A stretch of 58,186 nucleotides of DNA, from positions 1 to 58,186 of the forward strand of contig NZ_CAKZHY010000021.1 of the NCBI RefSeq assembly GCF_936928535.1, given 5' to 3'. Shown one piece after another: positions 30,674-39,181 of this stretch; position 1 is the first letter of the stretch, and every line of letters starts with the position of its first letter. Made by a program: the position numbers and the translations under genes. The notes below the pieces were generated by a model. It had not been told where the DNA came from, searched no databases, and saw only the letters and a list, made by a program, of their open reading frames with translations. The stretch comes from an uncultured Bradyrhizobium sp. Its GTDB lineage: Bacteria; Pseudomonadota; Alphaproteobacteria; Rhizobiales; Xanthobacteraceae.

Positions 30674-33178
30674 ATGTCAGGCGTGATCGTGTCGATGCGT
30701 CGGACGCTGCTGTCGTGCACTTCGTTGGCGCGCAACAGCCTGCTAGGAGGCGCTCTCGCAGCGCTGTTGCCGGCTGAGCCGGCCAAGGCCGCCGACCTCG
30801 TCGACACACTTTCGATATTGCTGGATTTCAACCGGCAGGAACTCGCGGTGCTCGCCACCGCGCTGGCTTTGCTCGGGTTCACGGTCGTGGCCGCGATCCT
30901 TTTGATGCGAACCCGCGTGCGCACGGCAAAGAACGAGGCGACGCTGCTCGGGCGGATCAGGGAACTCCAGCTGCAGACCGACCGCTTCGGCGCACTGCTG
31001 TTTGCCGAGCCGCAGGTGCTGATCTCCTGGCCGGCCGGCGATGATCGCGCGCAGATCTCGGGCGACATCTCCATGGTGCTGCCCCGCGATTCCTCGCCGC
31101 AACGCGTGCTCGCCTTCGGAACCTGGCTGCCGCCGGAACCGGCGCTGCAGATGGATCACGCCGTCGACGCTCTGCGCGAACGCGGCGATGGCTTCCAGCT
31201 GACGCTGACCACCGCCAACGGCCACACGCTGGAAGCCATCGGCCGCGCCATCGGCGGCCAAGCTATTGTCCGGATTCGCGAACTCTCCGGCCTGCGGCGC
31301 GATCTCGCCGAAACCAATCTGCGCTACAAGGCGCTGTCCGACGAGACCGAGATGCTGCGCGGCTTCGCCGCAGCCAGCCCATGGCCGATCTGGGCCAAGG
31401 GCGAGAACGGCGCGCTGACCTTCGCCAATCCGGCCTATGTGCGCGCGACCGAGGCCACGAGCATCGTGGACGCCCAGGAGCGTAAGCTCGAGCTGCTCGA
31501 CAGCGCCGACCGCACCGCCATGGAGCGCGGCCTGAAGGACACCGCTCACTTCACCTCGCGGCTGCCGATCGTGATCGGCGGCGAGCGGCGCATGTACGAC
31601 GTGCGCTCCCTCAATGTCGGCCATGGCAGTGTCGGCGTCGCGATCGACGCCTCCGAAGCGGATGCCCTCAGCGCCGCGCTGGTGCGGATGGCGGAGGCGC
31701 ATCGCCGCACGCTCGACCAGCTCTCATCAGGCGTTGCCGTGTTCGACGGCCAGCGGCGCCTTGCCTTCTACAACGATTCCTACCGGCGGCTGTGGGACCT
31801 CGACCGCAATTTCCTCGACGCCAATCCTGATGATTCCAGCGTGCTCGACCGGCTTCGTGCCGCGCGCAAACTGCCGGAGCAGCCGGACTTCCGCGCCTGG
31901 AAAGCCAAGCTGCACGAGGCCTATCGCGCGGTCGAGACCGCGAAAGATACCTGGTACCTGCCCGACGGCCGTGCGCTCTCCGTCGTCACCACGCCGAACC
32001 CCGAGGGCGGCGTCACCTATCTGTTCGACGACGTCACCGCGAGCCTCGAGCTCGCCCGCCGCTTCGACGGCATGATCCGGGTCCAGCGCGAGACGCTCGA
32101 CAGCCTCGCCGAAGGTGTCGCCGTGTTCGGCAGCAACGGCAAGGCGCAGCTGTTCAATCCGGCTTTCTTGCGGATGTGGAAGCTCTCGAACGATTCCATG
32201 CGCGAGCAGCCGCATATCCAGACCGTCGAGGGCTGGTGCCACCAGCTGTTCGACGACCCCAACGTTTGGCGCCAGATCCGCGAGGCCATCACCTCGATCG
32301 AGAACCGCGCCGACGTGCCGCTGAAGCTGGAGCGCAAGGACGGCAGCGTGCTCGACGGCATGATCCGGCCGCTGCATGACGGCGCGACCATGCTGACCTT
32401 CCTCGACATCACCGACACGGAGAATGTCGAGCGCGCGCTGCGCGAGCGCAACGAGGCGCTGGAGGCCGCCGACCAGATGAAGGTGGATTTCGTCCACCAC
32501 GTCTCCTACGAGCTGCGCTCGCCGCTCACCACCATCATCGGCTTCGCGCATTTCCTCAGCGATCCCTCGACCGGGCCGCTGACGCCGAAGCAGGCCGAAT
32601 ATCTCGACTACGTCACCAAATCGACCAACGCGCTGCTGGCGCTCACCAACAACATCCTCGATCTCGCCACCATCGATGCCGGCGCCATGAAGCTGGAGCT
32701 CGGCCCGGTCGATGTCAGCAAGACCATCGAGCTTGCCGCCGAAGGTATCCAGGACCGGCTCGCCACCGACCGCATCCGTCTCAAGGTCGAGATCGCGCCC
32801 GATGTCGGCAGCTTCATCGGCGACGAGAAGCGCGTGGTGCAGGTGCTCTATAACCTGCTCGCCAACGCCGTCGGCTTCTCGCCGCAGGATTCTACCGTCG
32901 GGATCAGCGCGCGCCGCACCGAGCACAGCGTGGTCTTCATTGTGACAGATTCCGGACCTGGAATACCCGCCGACATGAAGGACAAGGTGTTCAACTGGTT
33001 CGAAAGCCGCTCGCAGGGCTCGCGTCATCGCGGCGCCGGGCTCGGGCTGTCGCTGGTGCGCTCCTTCGTCGAACTGCATGGCGGCAAGGTGCAGGTGGAT
33101 TCGGTCGTCGGCAAAGGCACGGTGGTGATCTGCGACTTCCCGACCGACCAGGCGGCGCATCGCGACGCCGCCGAATGA
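30674..33178 (+). CDS. divL: DivL-type cell-cycle kinase with Tyr in place of the phospho-acceptor His
   Basis: An 834-residue membrane sensor kinase homolog. It has an N-terminal hydrophobic segment (about 15-33) and a transmembrane helix (about 57-78), followed by PAS-type repeats (about 230-330, 345-455 and 475-580). The DHp H-box reads VHHVSYELRSPLTTIIGF, with Tyr612 where His kinases have His. The ATPase domain has NLLANAVGFS, DSGPGIP and GAGLGLSLV, so ATP binding looks intact. This is the hallmark of Caulobacter DivL, which works with DivK and CckA to control CtrA. The downstream tsaE gene is also a frequent neighbour of divL. The gene overlaps tsaE-amgK by 4 bp. Confidence 0.92.
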   Translation: MSGVIVSMRRTLLSCTSLARNSLLGGALAALLPAEPAKAADLVDTLSILLDFNRQELAVLATALALLGFTVVAAILLMRTRVRTAKNEATLLGRIRELQLQTDRFGALLFAEPQVLISWPAGDDRAQISGDISMVLPRDSSPQRVLAFGTWLPPEPALQMDHAVDALRERGDGFQLTLTTANGHTLEAIGRAIGGQAIVRIRELSGLRRDLAETNLRYKALSDETEMLRGFAAASPWPIWAKGENGALTFANPAYVRATEATSIVDAQERKLELLDSADRTAMERGLKDTAHFTSRLPIVIGGERRMYDVRSLNVGHGSVGVAIDASEADALSAALVRMAEAHRRTLDQLSSGVAVFDGQRRLAFYNDSYRRLWDLDRNFLDANPDDSSVLDRLRAARKLPEQPDFRAWKAKLHEAYRAVETAKDTWYLPDGRALSVVTTPNPEGGVTYLFDDVTASLELARRFDGMIRVQRETLDSLAEGVAVFGSNGKAQLFNPAFLRMWKLSNDSMREQPHIQTVEGWCHQLFDDPNVWRQIREAITSIENRADVPLKLERKDGSVLDGMIRPLHDGATMLTFLDITDTENVERALRERNEALEAADQMKVDFVHHVSYELRSPLTTIIGFAHFLSDPSTGPLTPKQAEYLDYVTKSTNALLALTNNILDLATIDAGAMKLELGPVDVSKTIELAAEGIQDRLATDRIRLKVEIAPDVGSFIGDEKRVVQVLYNLLANAVGFSPQDSTVGISARRTEHSVVFIVTDSGPGIPADMKDKVFNWFESRSQGSRHRGAGLGLSLVRSFVELHGGKVQVDSVVGKGTVVICDFPTDQAAHRDAAE

Positions 33179-34695
33179 GCGAACCCACCAAACTCTCCGT
33201 CGCGCTTCACAACGAGACGGCCACCGCGCAACTGATGGCCGACCTCGCGTTGCTGGTCGGCCCCGGCGACACCATCACGCTGACGGGCGACCTCGGCGCC
33301 GGCAAGACCGCCGCGGCCCGCAGCCTGATCCGCTACCTCGCCGGCGACGACGAGCTGGAAGTGCCGAGCCCGACCTTCACGCTGGTGCAGGGTTACGAGC
33401 TCGCAGCCTTTGCCGTGCTGCATGCCGACCTCTACCGTGTCGAGGACGAGAGCGAGCTCGAAGAGATCGGGCTGTCGCCGCTCCCCGATGCGACGCTGGT
33501 GCTGATCGAATGGCCCGAGCGTGCACCGTCGGCGATGCCTGAAGACCGCATCGACATCGCGCTGACGCATCGGCCGGCGCTGGGCTCGACCGCGCGCGCC
33601 GCCGACATCACCGGTTACGGCAAGAGTGCGGCGACGGTCGAGCGGTTGAAGACGCTGCGCGAGTTCCTCGACAGATCAGGTTATCTCGACGCGACGCGCA
33701 AGCGGATGCCTGGCGATGCCTCGACCCGCTCCTACGCGCGCCTGATCCGCGACGATGGCGGCGTCATCCTCATGAATTCGCCGCAGCGCCCCGATGGCGC
33801 GGCGATCTACAATGGAAAATCCTACAGCACCGCGGTGCATCTTGCGGAGAACATCAAGCCGTTCGTCGCCATCGACGAAGGCCTGCGCGCGGCGGGAATC
33901 TCCGCGCCGAAAATCCACCATTGCGATCTCGATCACGGCTTTCTGATCTCGGAGGATTTCGGCCACGAAGGCGTGGTCGAAGGCAATCCGTCGCGGCCGA
34001 TTCCGGAACGCTATGAAGCCGCGACCGACGTGCTGGCCGTCCTCCACGGCAAGACGCTGCCGCAGACGCTGCCGTTGGACGGGCAGACCTATACCATTCC
34101 CACCTGGGGCACCGACGCGCTGCTGATCGAGATCGGCCTGATGGTGGAATGGTATCTGCCCGATCGCAACGCGCCGCTCAGCGACGAAAAGCGCGCGGAA
34201 TTCTTCGCGATGTGGCGCGAGCTGCTGAAGAAGCCGCTGGCCGCGCCGAAGACCTGGGTCATCCGCGACTACCACTCGCCGAATCTGATCTGGCTCGCGA
34301 ACCGCGAAGGCATGGCGCGCGTCGGCGTGATCGACTTCCAGGACACCGTGCTCGGACCGCACGCCTATGACGTGGTGTCGCTGCTTCAGGACGCGCGCAT
34401 CGACGTGCCTGAGAGCCTCGAGCTGACGCTGCTGTCGCGCTACATCAAGGCGCGCCGCAAGGACGATCCCAGCTTCGATGCGGCCGGCTTCGCCGAGCTC
34501 TATGCCATCATGTCGGCGCAGCGCAACACGCGCCTGCTCGGCACCTTCGCCCGGCTCAATCGCCGCGACGGCAAGCCGCATTATCTGCGCCACCAGCCGC
34601 GGATCTGGACCTATCTGCAGCGCTCGCTCGCGCATCCCGCACTGGAGCATTTGCGCGGCTGGTATCTCGCCAACGTGCCGCCGCCGCAATCCTGA
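33175..34695 (+). CDS. TsaE-AmgK fusion: tRNA t6A ATPase subunit and sugar kinase
   Basis: A 506-residue fusion. Residues 1-150 are TsaE, the ATPase subunit of the tRNA threonylcarbamoyladenosine (t6A37) complex, with Walker A GDLGAGKT (38-45), the SPTFTLV block and DLYRVEDESELEEIGL. Residues about 165-506 are an aminoglycoside-phosphotransferase-fold kinase resembling AmgK, the anomeric MurNAc/GlcNAc kinase of cell-wall recycling, with VIRDYHSPNLIW (catalytic loop) and GVIDFQDTVLGPHAYDV (metal-binding DFQD). The linker is short. murU follows two genes later. The start at ATG 33175 overlaps the divL stop. Confidence 0.93.
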   Translation: MSEPTKLSVALHNETATAQLMADLALLVGPGDTITLTGDLGAGKTAAARSLIRYLAGDDELEVPSPTFTLVQGYELAAFAVLHADLYRVEDESELEEIGLSPLPDATLVLIEWPERAPSAMPEDRIDIALTHRPALGSTARAADITGYGKSAATVERLKTLREFLDRSGYLDATRKRMPGDASTRSYARLIRDDGGVILMNSPQRPDGAAIYNGKSYSTAVHLAENIKPFVAIDEGLRAAGISAPKIHHCDLDHGFLISEDFGHEGVVEGNPSRPIPERYEAATDVLAVLHGKTLPQTLPLDGQTYTIPTWGTDALLIEIGLMVEWYLPDRNAPLSDEKRAEFFAMWRELLKKPLAAPKTWVIRDYHSPNLIWLANREGMARVGVIDFQDTVLGPHAYDVVSLLQDARIDVPESLELTLLSRYIKARRKDDPSFDAAGFAELYAIMSAQRNTRLLGTFARLNRRDGKPHYLRHQPRIWTYLQRSLAHPALEHLRGWYLANVPPPQS

Positions 34696-34782
34696 GCTGG
34701 AACCGGTTTACCCGCTGTTAGCCATCGCACCGGTATCATCGCCCGCGGGCAGCCGGACAAAAACGGGTTGGAGCAAGGGCAG

Positions 34783-35100
34783 ATGGCGGTCAAGACGGAT
34801 CATCGCGGGAACGCCAGAGTTGTTTTCGAACGCGGGATTGCGGCCCAGATGATGGGCATTGACGGCACCTGGCGGCGCGAATGCAACATGGAGGACGTCT
34901 CCGAGAGCGGCGCCAAGCTGACCATCGACGGCTCGGTCGAAGGCCTGCATCTGAAGGAATTCTTTCTGCTGCTGTCGTCCACCGGACTCGCGTACCGGCG
35001 CTGCGAACTGGCCTGGGTGAATGGCGACCAAATCGGCGTCAATTTTCTCAAGCAAAGCGACAAGAAGAAAAAGGCGCGCTCCACAGCTGTCGGGGCATGA
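34783..35100 (+). CDS. PilZ-domain protein
   Basis: A 105-residue single-domain PilZ protein. The c-di-GMP-binding motifs are RxxxR (Arg8 and Arg12 in RGNAR) and D-x-S-x-x-G (Asp38, Ser40, Gly43), so ligand binding is likely. The ATG at 34783 was preferred over the in-frame TTG at 34768. The C-terminus is a basic tail (KKKKAR). It is embedded between amgK and murU, both linked to cell-wall recycling, which is an unexpected place for a c-di-GMP effector. Confidence 0.9.
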   Translation: MAVKTDHRGNARVVFERGIAAQMMGIDGTWRRECNMEDVSESGAKLTIDGSVEGLHLKEFFLLLSSTGLAYRRCELAWVNGDQIGVNFLKQSDKKKKARSTAVGA

Positions 35101-35223
35101 GCGCAACACACGTCGTACAACCGTCACGGCGGGTGGCTAAGGCCGTTGAGATGCGGTGCGGACGTGTCAGCTCCGTGCTAGGATTGCTGCAAACGCGAAT
35201 TTGAGGTTCGAGAAAGCTTGGGT

Positions 35224-35946
35224 ATGTCCGTCAAACCGACCAAAGCCATGGTGCTCGCCGCAGGATTCGGCCTGCGCATGCGTCCACTGACGGACAAGAT
35301 GCCAAAGCCGATGGTGCCGGTGGCCGGCCAGCCGCTGCTCGACCACGTGCTCGACAAGCTCGGCCAAGCCGGCGTCACCGACGCGGTGGTCAACGTGCAC
35401 TATCTGCCGGACCAGATCATCGCGCACACCGCAAACCGCCAGCATCCGCGCGTGACCATCTCGGACGAACGCGACCAGGTGCTCGGCACCGGCGGCGGCG
35501 TGGTCAAGGCGCTGCCGCTGCTCGGTGACGCCCCGTTCTTCCACGTCAATTCCGACACGCTCTGGATCGACGGGGTTCGCTCCAATCTGGCGCGGCTCGC
35601 GGAAAATTTCGATCCCGCAAGCATGGACATTCTGCTGCTGATGGCGCCGACCGCAACCAGCATCGGCTATAGCGGCCGCGGCGATTACGGCATGCTGCCC
35701 GACGGCGCCCTGCGCAAGCGCAAGGAAAAGGAGATCGTGCCGTTCGTCTACGCGGGCGCTGCGATCCTGTCGCCGAAGATCTTCGAAGGCGCGCCGCAGG
35801 GCGAATTCTCGCTGACCAAGATGTTCGACCGCGCCAATGAGCAGGAGCGCCTGTTCGGCCTGCGCCTCGACGGCGTCTGGATGCATGTCGGCACGCCCGA
35901 TGCGGTGCACGCCGCGGAAGAGGCGTTTCTGGAGAGCGTGGCGTAG
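35224..35946 (+). CDS. murU: MurU-type nucleotidyltransferase
   Basis: A 240-residue sugar-phosphate nucleotidyltransferase, resembling MurU, which activates MurNAc-1-phosphate with UTP in cell-wall recycling. It starts with AMVLAAGFGLRMRPLTDKMPKPMVPV, the nucleotide loop with its Gly/Arg signature and the conserved Lys. LGTGGGVVKALPLLGD and the metal Asp of HVNSDTLWIDG follow. It lies in the cluster with the AmgK-like kinase, its presumed supplier of sugar-1-phosphate. ATG 35224 was chosen over TTG 35218. Confidence 0.9.
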   Translation: MSVKPTKAMVLAAGFGLRMRPLTDKMPKPMVPVAGQPLLDHVLDKLGQAGVTDAVVNVHYLPDQIIAHTANRQHPRVTISDERDQVLGTGGGVVKALPLLGDAPFFHVNSDTLWIDGVRSNLARLAENFDPASMDILLLMAPTATSIGYSGRGDYGMLPDGALRKRKEKEIVPFVYAGAAILSPKIFEGAPQGEFSLTKMFDRANEQERLFGLRLDGVWMHVGTPDAVHAAEEAFLESVA

Positions 35947-36037
35947 GGCCAGCGAACAGCGGGGACGATTCCAACCCGCCCCATGACCATTCGACCGCGC
36001 ATGCCTATATTGCCCTGATCCCCGAATCAGGCAGCTC

Positions 36038-39000
36038 ATGCGCGTATTCAGCGTTCCCCTCTCAGTTCCGTTCCTGCGCACGATCGTCGCAAGCCTACTC
36101 GACGGCCGGCTGGTCGAGGGATTCGAGGCGCGCAAGGAACCGGCGCGGCTGGCGGACGCCACGCTGTACTTGCCGACGCGCCGCGCCATGCGCGTCGTCC
36201 GCGAGATCTTTCTGGAAGAGATGAAGTCGGATGCGGTCGTGCTGCCGCGCATCGTCGCGCTCGGCGATATCGACGAGGACGAGCTCGCTTTCGCCGACGC
36301 GGGCGAGCAATTTTCCGGCGCGACGCCACTCGACATTCCGCCGCGGCTCGGCGAGCTGGAACGGCGGCTGACGCTGGCCCAGCTCGTGGCCGCCTGGTCG
36401 AAGCGTCCCGTCCTGTCACCACTGGTAGTCGGCGGCCCCGCCTCAACACTGGCGCTCGCCGGCGATCTGGCACGCCTGATCGACGACATGGTCACGCGCG
36501 GCGTGGACTGGAGCAAGCTCCGAGGCCTGGTGCCGGATCAGCTCGATCAATACTGGCAGCATTCACTCCAGTTCTTGAACATTGCCAGCGAGACCTGGCC
36601 CGCCCATCTCGCCGAGATCGTCAGGATCGAGCCCGCGGCGCGGCGCGATCTCTTGATCGCCGCGGAAGCAAAGCGGCTGACGGCGCATCCGCATGGCCCG
36701 GTGATTGCGGCCGGCTCGACCGGCTCGATGCCGGCCACCGCAAAGTTCCTGCATGCAGTCGCCTCGCTCCCACACGGCGCCGTGGTGCTGCCGGGCCTCG
36801 ACACCGATCTCGACGACGATGCCTGGCGCAGCATCGGCGGCAGCAGGGACCTGCTGGGCATCACCGAGAATCCAACCTCGAACCATCCGCAATATGCGAT
36901 GCACGCGCTGCTGGATCGGTTCGGCATCAAGCGCAGCGACGTCGAGATCCTCCAGCCGCCGGCGGACGGCGGCCGCGACCTGCTCGCATCCGAATCGATG
37001 CGACCGTCCGCCAAGACGGAAGTCTGGCATGACCGACTGAAGCAGCCTGATGTCGCCGCGAAGATAACAGGCGGCATGAACAATCTCGCCGTGGTCGAGG
37101 CGCCCAATCCGGAAATGGAAGCACTCGCCATTGCGATTGCGATGCGCGAGGCGCGGCATCTCGATAAATCGGCAGCACTGGTGACGCCCGATCGCGCGCT
37201 GGCGCGGCGGGTGATGGCGGCGTTGACGCGCTGGAATCTCGCCTACGATGATTCCGGCGGCGACGTGCTGATGGAAACCTCCGCCGGCGTGTTTGCGCGC
37301 CTTGCGGCAGAAGCCGCGACCAAGGGATTGGAGCCGCCGACGCTGCTGGCGATGCTGAAGCATCCGCTGTGCCGGCTCGGCCGCGCGAACGGCGCCTGGA
37401 AGGCGGCGATCGAGGACCTCGAGCTCGCCATCTTGCGCGGCACGCGCCCGCCGGCGGGCACAGGCGGTCTCTTGCGCGAGTTCACCCGCTTTCGCGAGGA
37501 GCTGGCAAAGCTCTGGCGCAAGGAGGTTTCCGCGTTGCACGCCGCCGAGCCGCGCGCCCGTCTTAGGGCGGAAGACCTCGATCGCATCCAGGCGTTGATC
37601 GACACGTTGCAGAAGGCGCTGGCGTCGATCGAGAGCCTGGCATCATCAAAACCGTTCGACTTCGCCGAGCTCGCGCACCGGCATCGCGAGATCATGATCG
37701 AGCTGTCGCGCGATGAGCAGGGCATCCCGCTCGCCTTCGAGGAGCGCGAGGGCCTCGCGCTCGGCGGCGCCTTCGACGATCTCCTACGCGGCGGCACCAC
37801 CAGCGGATTGATGGTGACGCTGCCCGATTACGCCGACGTCTTCCAGACCGCGTTCAGCGACCGTGCGGTGCGCCGACGCGACAAGCCCGGCGCGCGCCTG
37901 CAGATCTACGGCCCGCTGGAATCGCGCTTGATGCAGGCTGACCGTGTCATCATCGGCGGCCTCATCGAAGGCGTCTGGCCGCCGGCGCCACGGATCGATC
38001 CCTGGCTGAGCCGGCCGATGCGGCACGAGCTCGGCCTCGACCTGCCGGAGCGACGCATCGGCCTCTCCGCGCACGATTTTGCGCAACTGCTTGGCGGCGA
38101 CGAGGTGATTCTCACGCATTCCGCCAAAGCCGGCGGCGCACCTGCGGTGGCTTCGCGCTTTCTGCATCGGCTGGAGGCCGTCGCGGGCGACGCGCTCTGG
38201 AAGGCGGCTGTCCGCGCCGGCGAAAAATACGTGCAGTTCGCCGGCGCGCTGGACCACTCTGCCGAGGTCACGCCGGTCAAGCAGCCCGAGCCGCGGCCGC
38301 CGCGCGCGACGCGGCCGCTGAAAATGTCGGTGACCGCGATCGAGGACTGGCTGCGCGATCCCTACACGATCTACGCCAAATATATCCTGCGGCTCGATGC
38401 GCTCGATCCCGTTGACATGCCGCTGTCAGCCGCCGACCGTGGCTCGGCGATTCACGATGCCATCGGCGAGTTCACCGAGACCTTCGCAGTGCATCTGCCC
38501 GACGATCCCGCCCGCGTGTTGCGTGCGATCGGCGAGAAACATTTTGCGCCGCTGATGGAGCGACCCGAGGCGCGCGCGCTGTGGTGGCCGCGCTTCCAGC
38601 GCATTGCGCGCTGGTTCGGCGAATGGGAGACGGCGCGCCGCGATGCGATCGAGGCGATCACGGCGGAGACGCGCGGCGAGATCTCGATCCGGCTCGACAA
38701 TGAGCGCAGCTTCCGCCTCTCCGCACGCGCCGACCGCATCGAGCGGCGCCAGGGTGGCGGCTATGCCATCCTCGACTACAAGACCGGCCAGCCGCCGACG
38801 GGAAAGCAGGTCCGCATGGGCCTGTCGCCGCAGCTCACGCTCGAAGCTGCGATCCTGCGCGAGGGCGGTTTCCCTGATATCGACGCCAGCGCGTCGGTGA
38901 GCCAGCTCGTCTATGTCCGCCTCAGCGGTAACAATCCGCCGGGCGAGGAGCGTATCCTCGAGCTCAAATACAAGCCGGGCGACGAGCCGCAGCCGCCCGA

Positions 39001-39181
39001 CACGGCCGCCGCCGAGGCGCGCGCCAAACTGGAAGCGCTGATCCGTGCCTTCGACGATCCGAACCAGCCCTACACCTCGCTGAACCTGCCAATGTGGACC
39101 AACCGCTACGGCGCCTATGACGATCTCGCCCGGATCAAGGAATGGTCCGCGGCCGGCGGTTTGGGGATCGAGGAATGGTGA
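36038..39181 (+). CDS. addB: Double-strand break repair protein AddB
   Basis: AddB pairs with AddA as the helicase-nuclease that processes DNA double-strand ends for RecA loading. The 1047-residue product has the alphaproteobacterial AddB start (FSVPLSVPFLRTIVASLLDGRLVEGF, LPTRRAMR) with no Walker A motif, so the motor is AddA. A C-terminal PD-(D/E)XK nuclease segment is visible: AILDYKTGQPPTGKQ. Overlap with addA is 7 bp with the ATG at 39175, or 4 bp with the GTG at 39178; translation is likely coupled. Confidence 0.95.
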   Translation: MRVFSVPLSVPFLRTIVASLLDGRLVEGFEARKEPARLADATLYLPTRRAMRVVREIFLEEMKSDAVVLPRIVALGDIDEDELAFADAGEQFSGATPLDIPPRLGELERRLTLAQLVAAWSKRPVLSPLVVGGPASTLALAGDLARLIDDMVTRGVDWSKLRGLVPDQLDQYWQHSLQFLNIASETWPAHLAEIVRIEPAARRDLLIAAEAKRLTAHPHGPVIAAGSTGSMPATAKFLHAVASLPHGAVVLPGLDTDLDDDAWRSIGGSRDLLGITENPTSNHPQYAMHALLDRFGIKRSDVEILQPPADGGRDLLASESMRPSAKTEVWHDRLKQPDVAAKITGGMNNLAVVEAPNPEMEALAIAIAMREARHLDKSAALVTPDRALARRVMAALTRWNLAYDDSGGDVLMETSAGVFARLAAEAATKGLEPPTLLAMLKHPLCRLGRANGAWKAAIEDLELAILRGTRPPAGTGGLLREFTRFREELAKLWRKEVSALHAAEPRARLRAEDLDRIQALIDTLQKALASIESLASSKPFDFAELAHRHREIMIELSRDEQGIPLAFEEREGLALGGAFDDLLRGGTTSGLMVTLPDYADVFQTAFSDRAVRRRDKPGARLQIYGPLESRLMQADRVIIGGLIEGVWPPAPRIDPWLSRPMRHELGLDLPERRIGLSAHDFAQLLGGDEVILTHSAKAGGAPAVASRFLHRLEAVAGDALWKAAVRAGEKYVQFAGALDHSAEVTPVKQPEPRPPRATRPLKMSVTAIEDWLRDPYTIYAKYILRLDALDPVDMPLSAADRGSAIHDAIGEFTETFAVHLPDDPARVLRAIGEKHFAPLMERPEARALWWPRFQRIARWFGEWETARRDAIEAITAETRGEISIRLDNERSFRLSARADRIERRQGGGYAILDYKTGQPPTGKQVRMGLSPQLTLEAAILREGGFPDIDASASVSQLVYVRLSGNNPPGEERILELKYKPGDEPQPPDTAAAEARAKLEALIRAFDDPNQPYTSLNLPMWTNRYGAYDDLARIKEWSAAGGLGIEEW

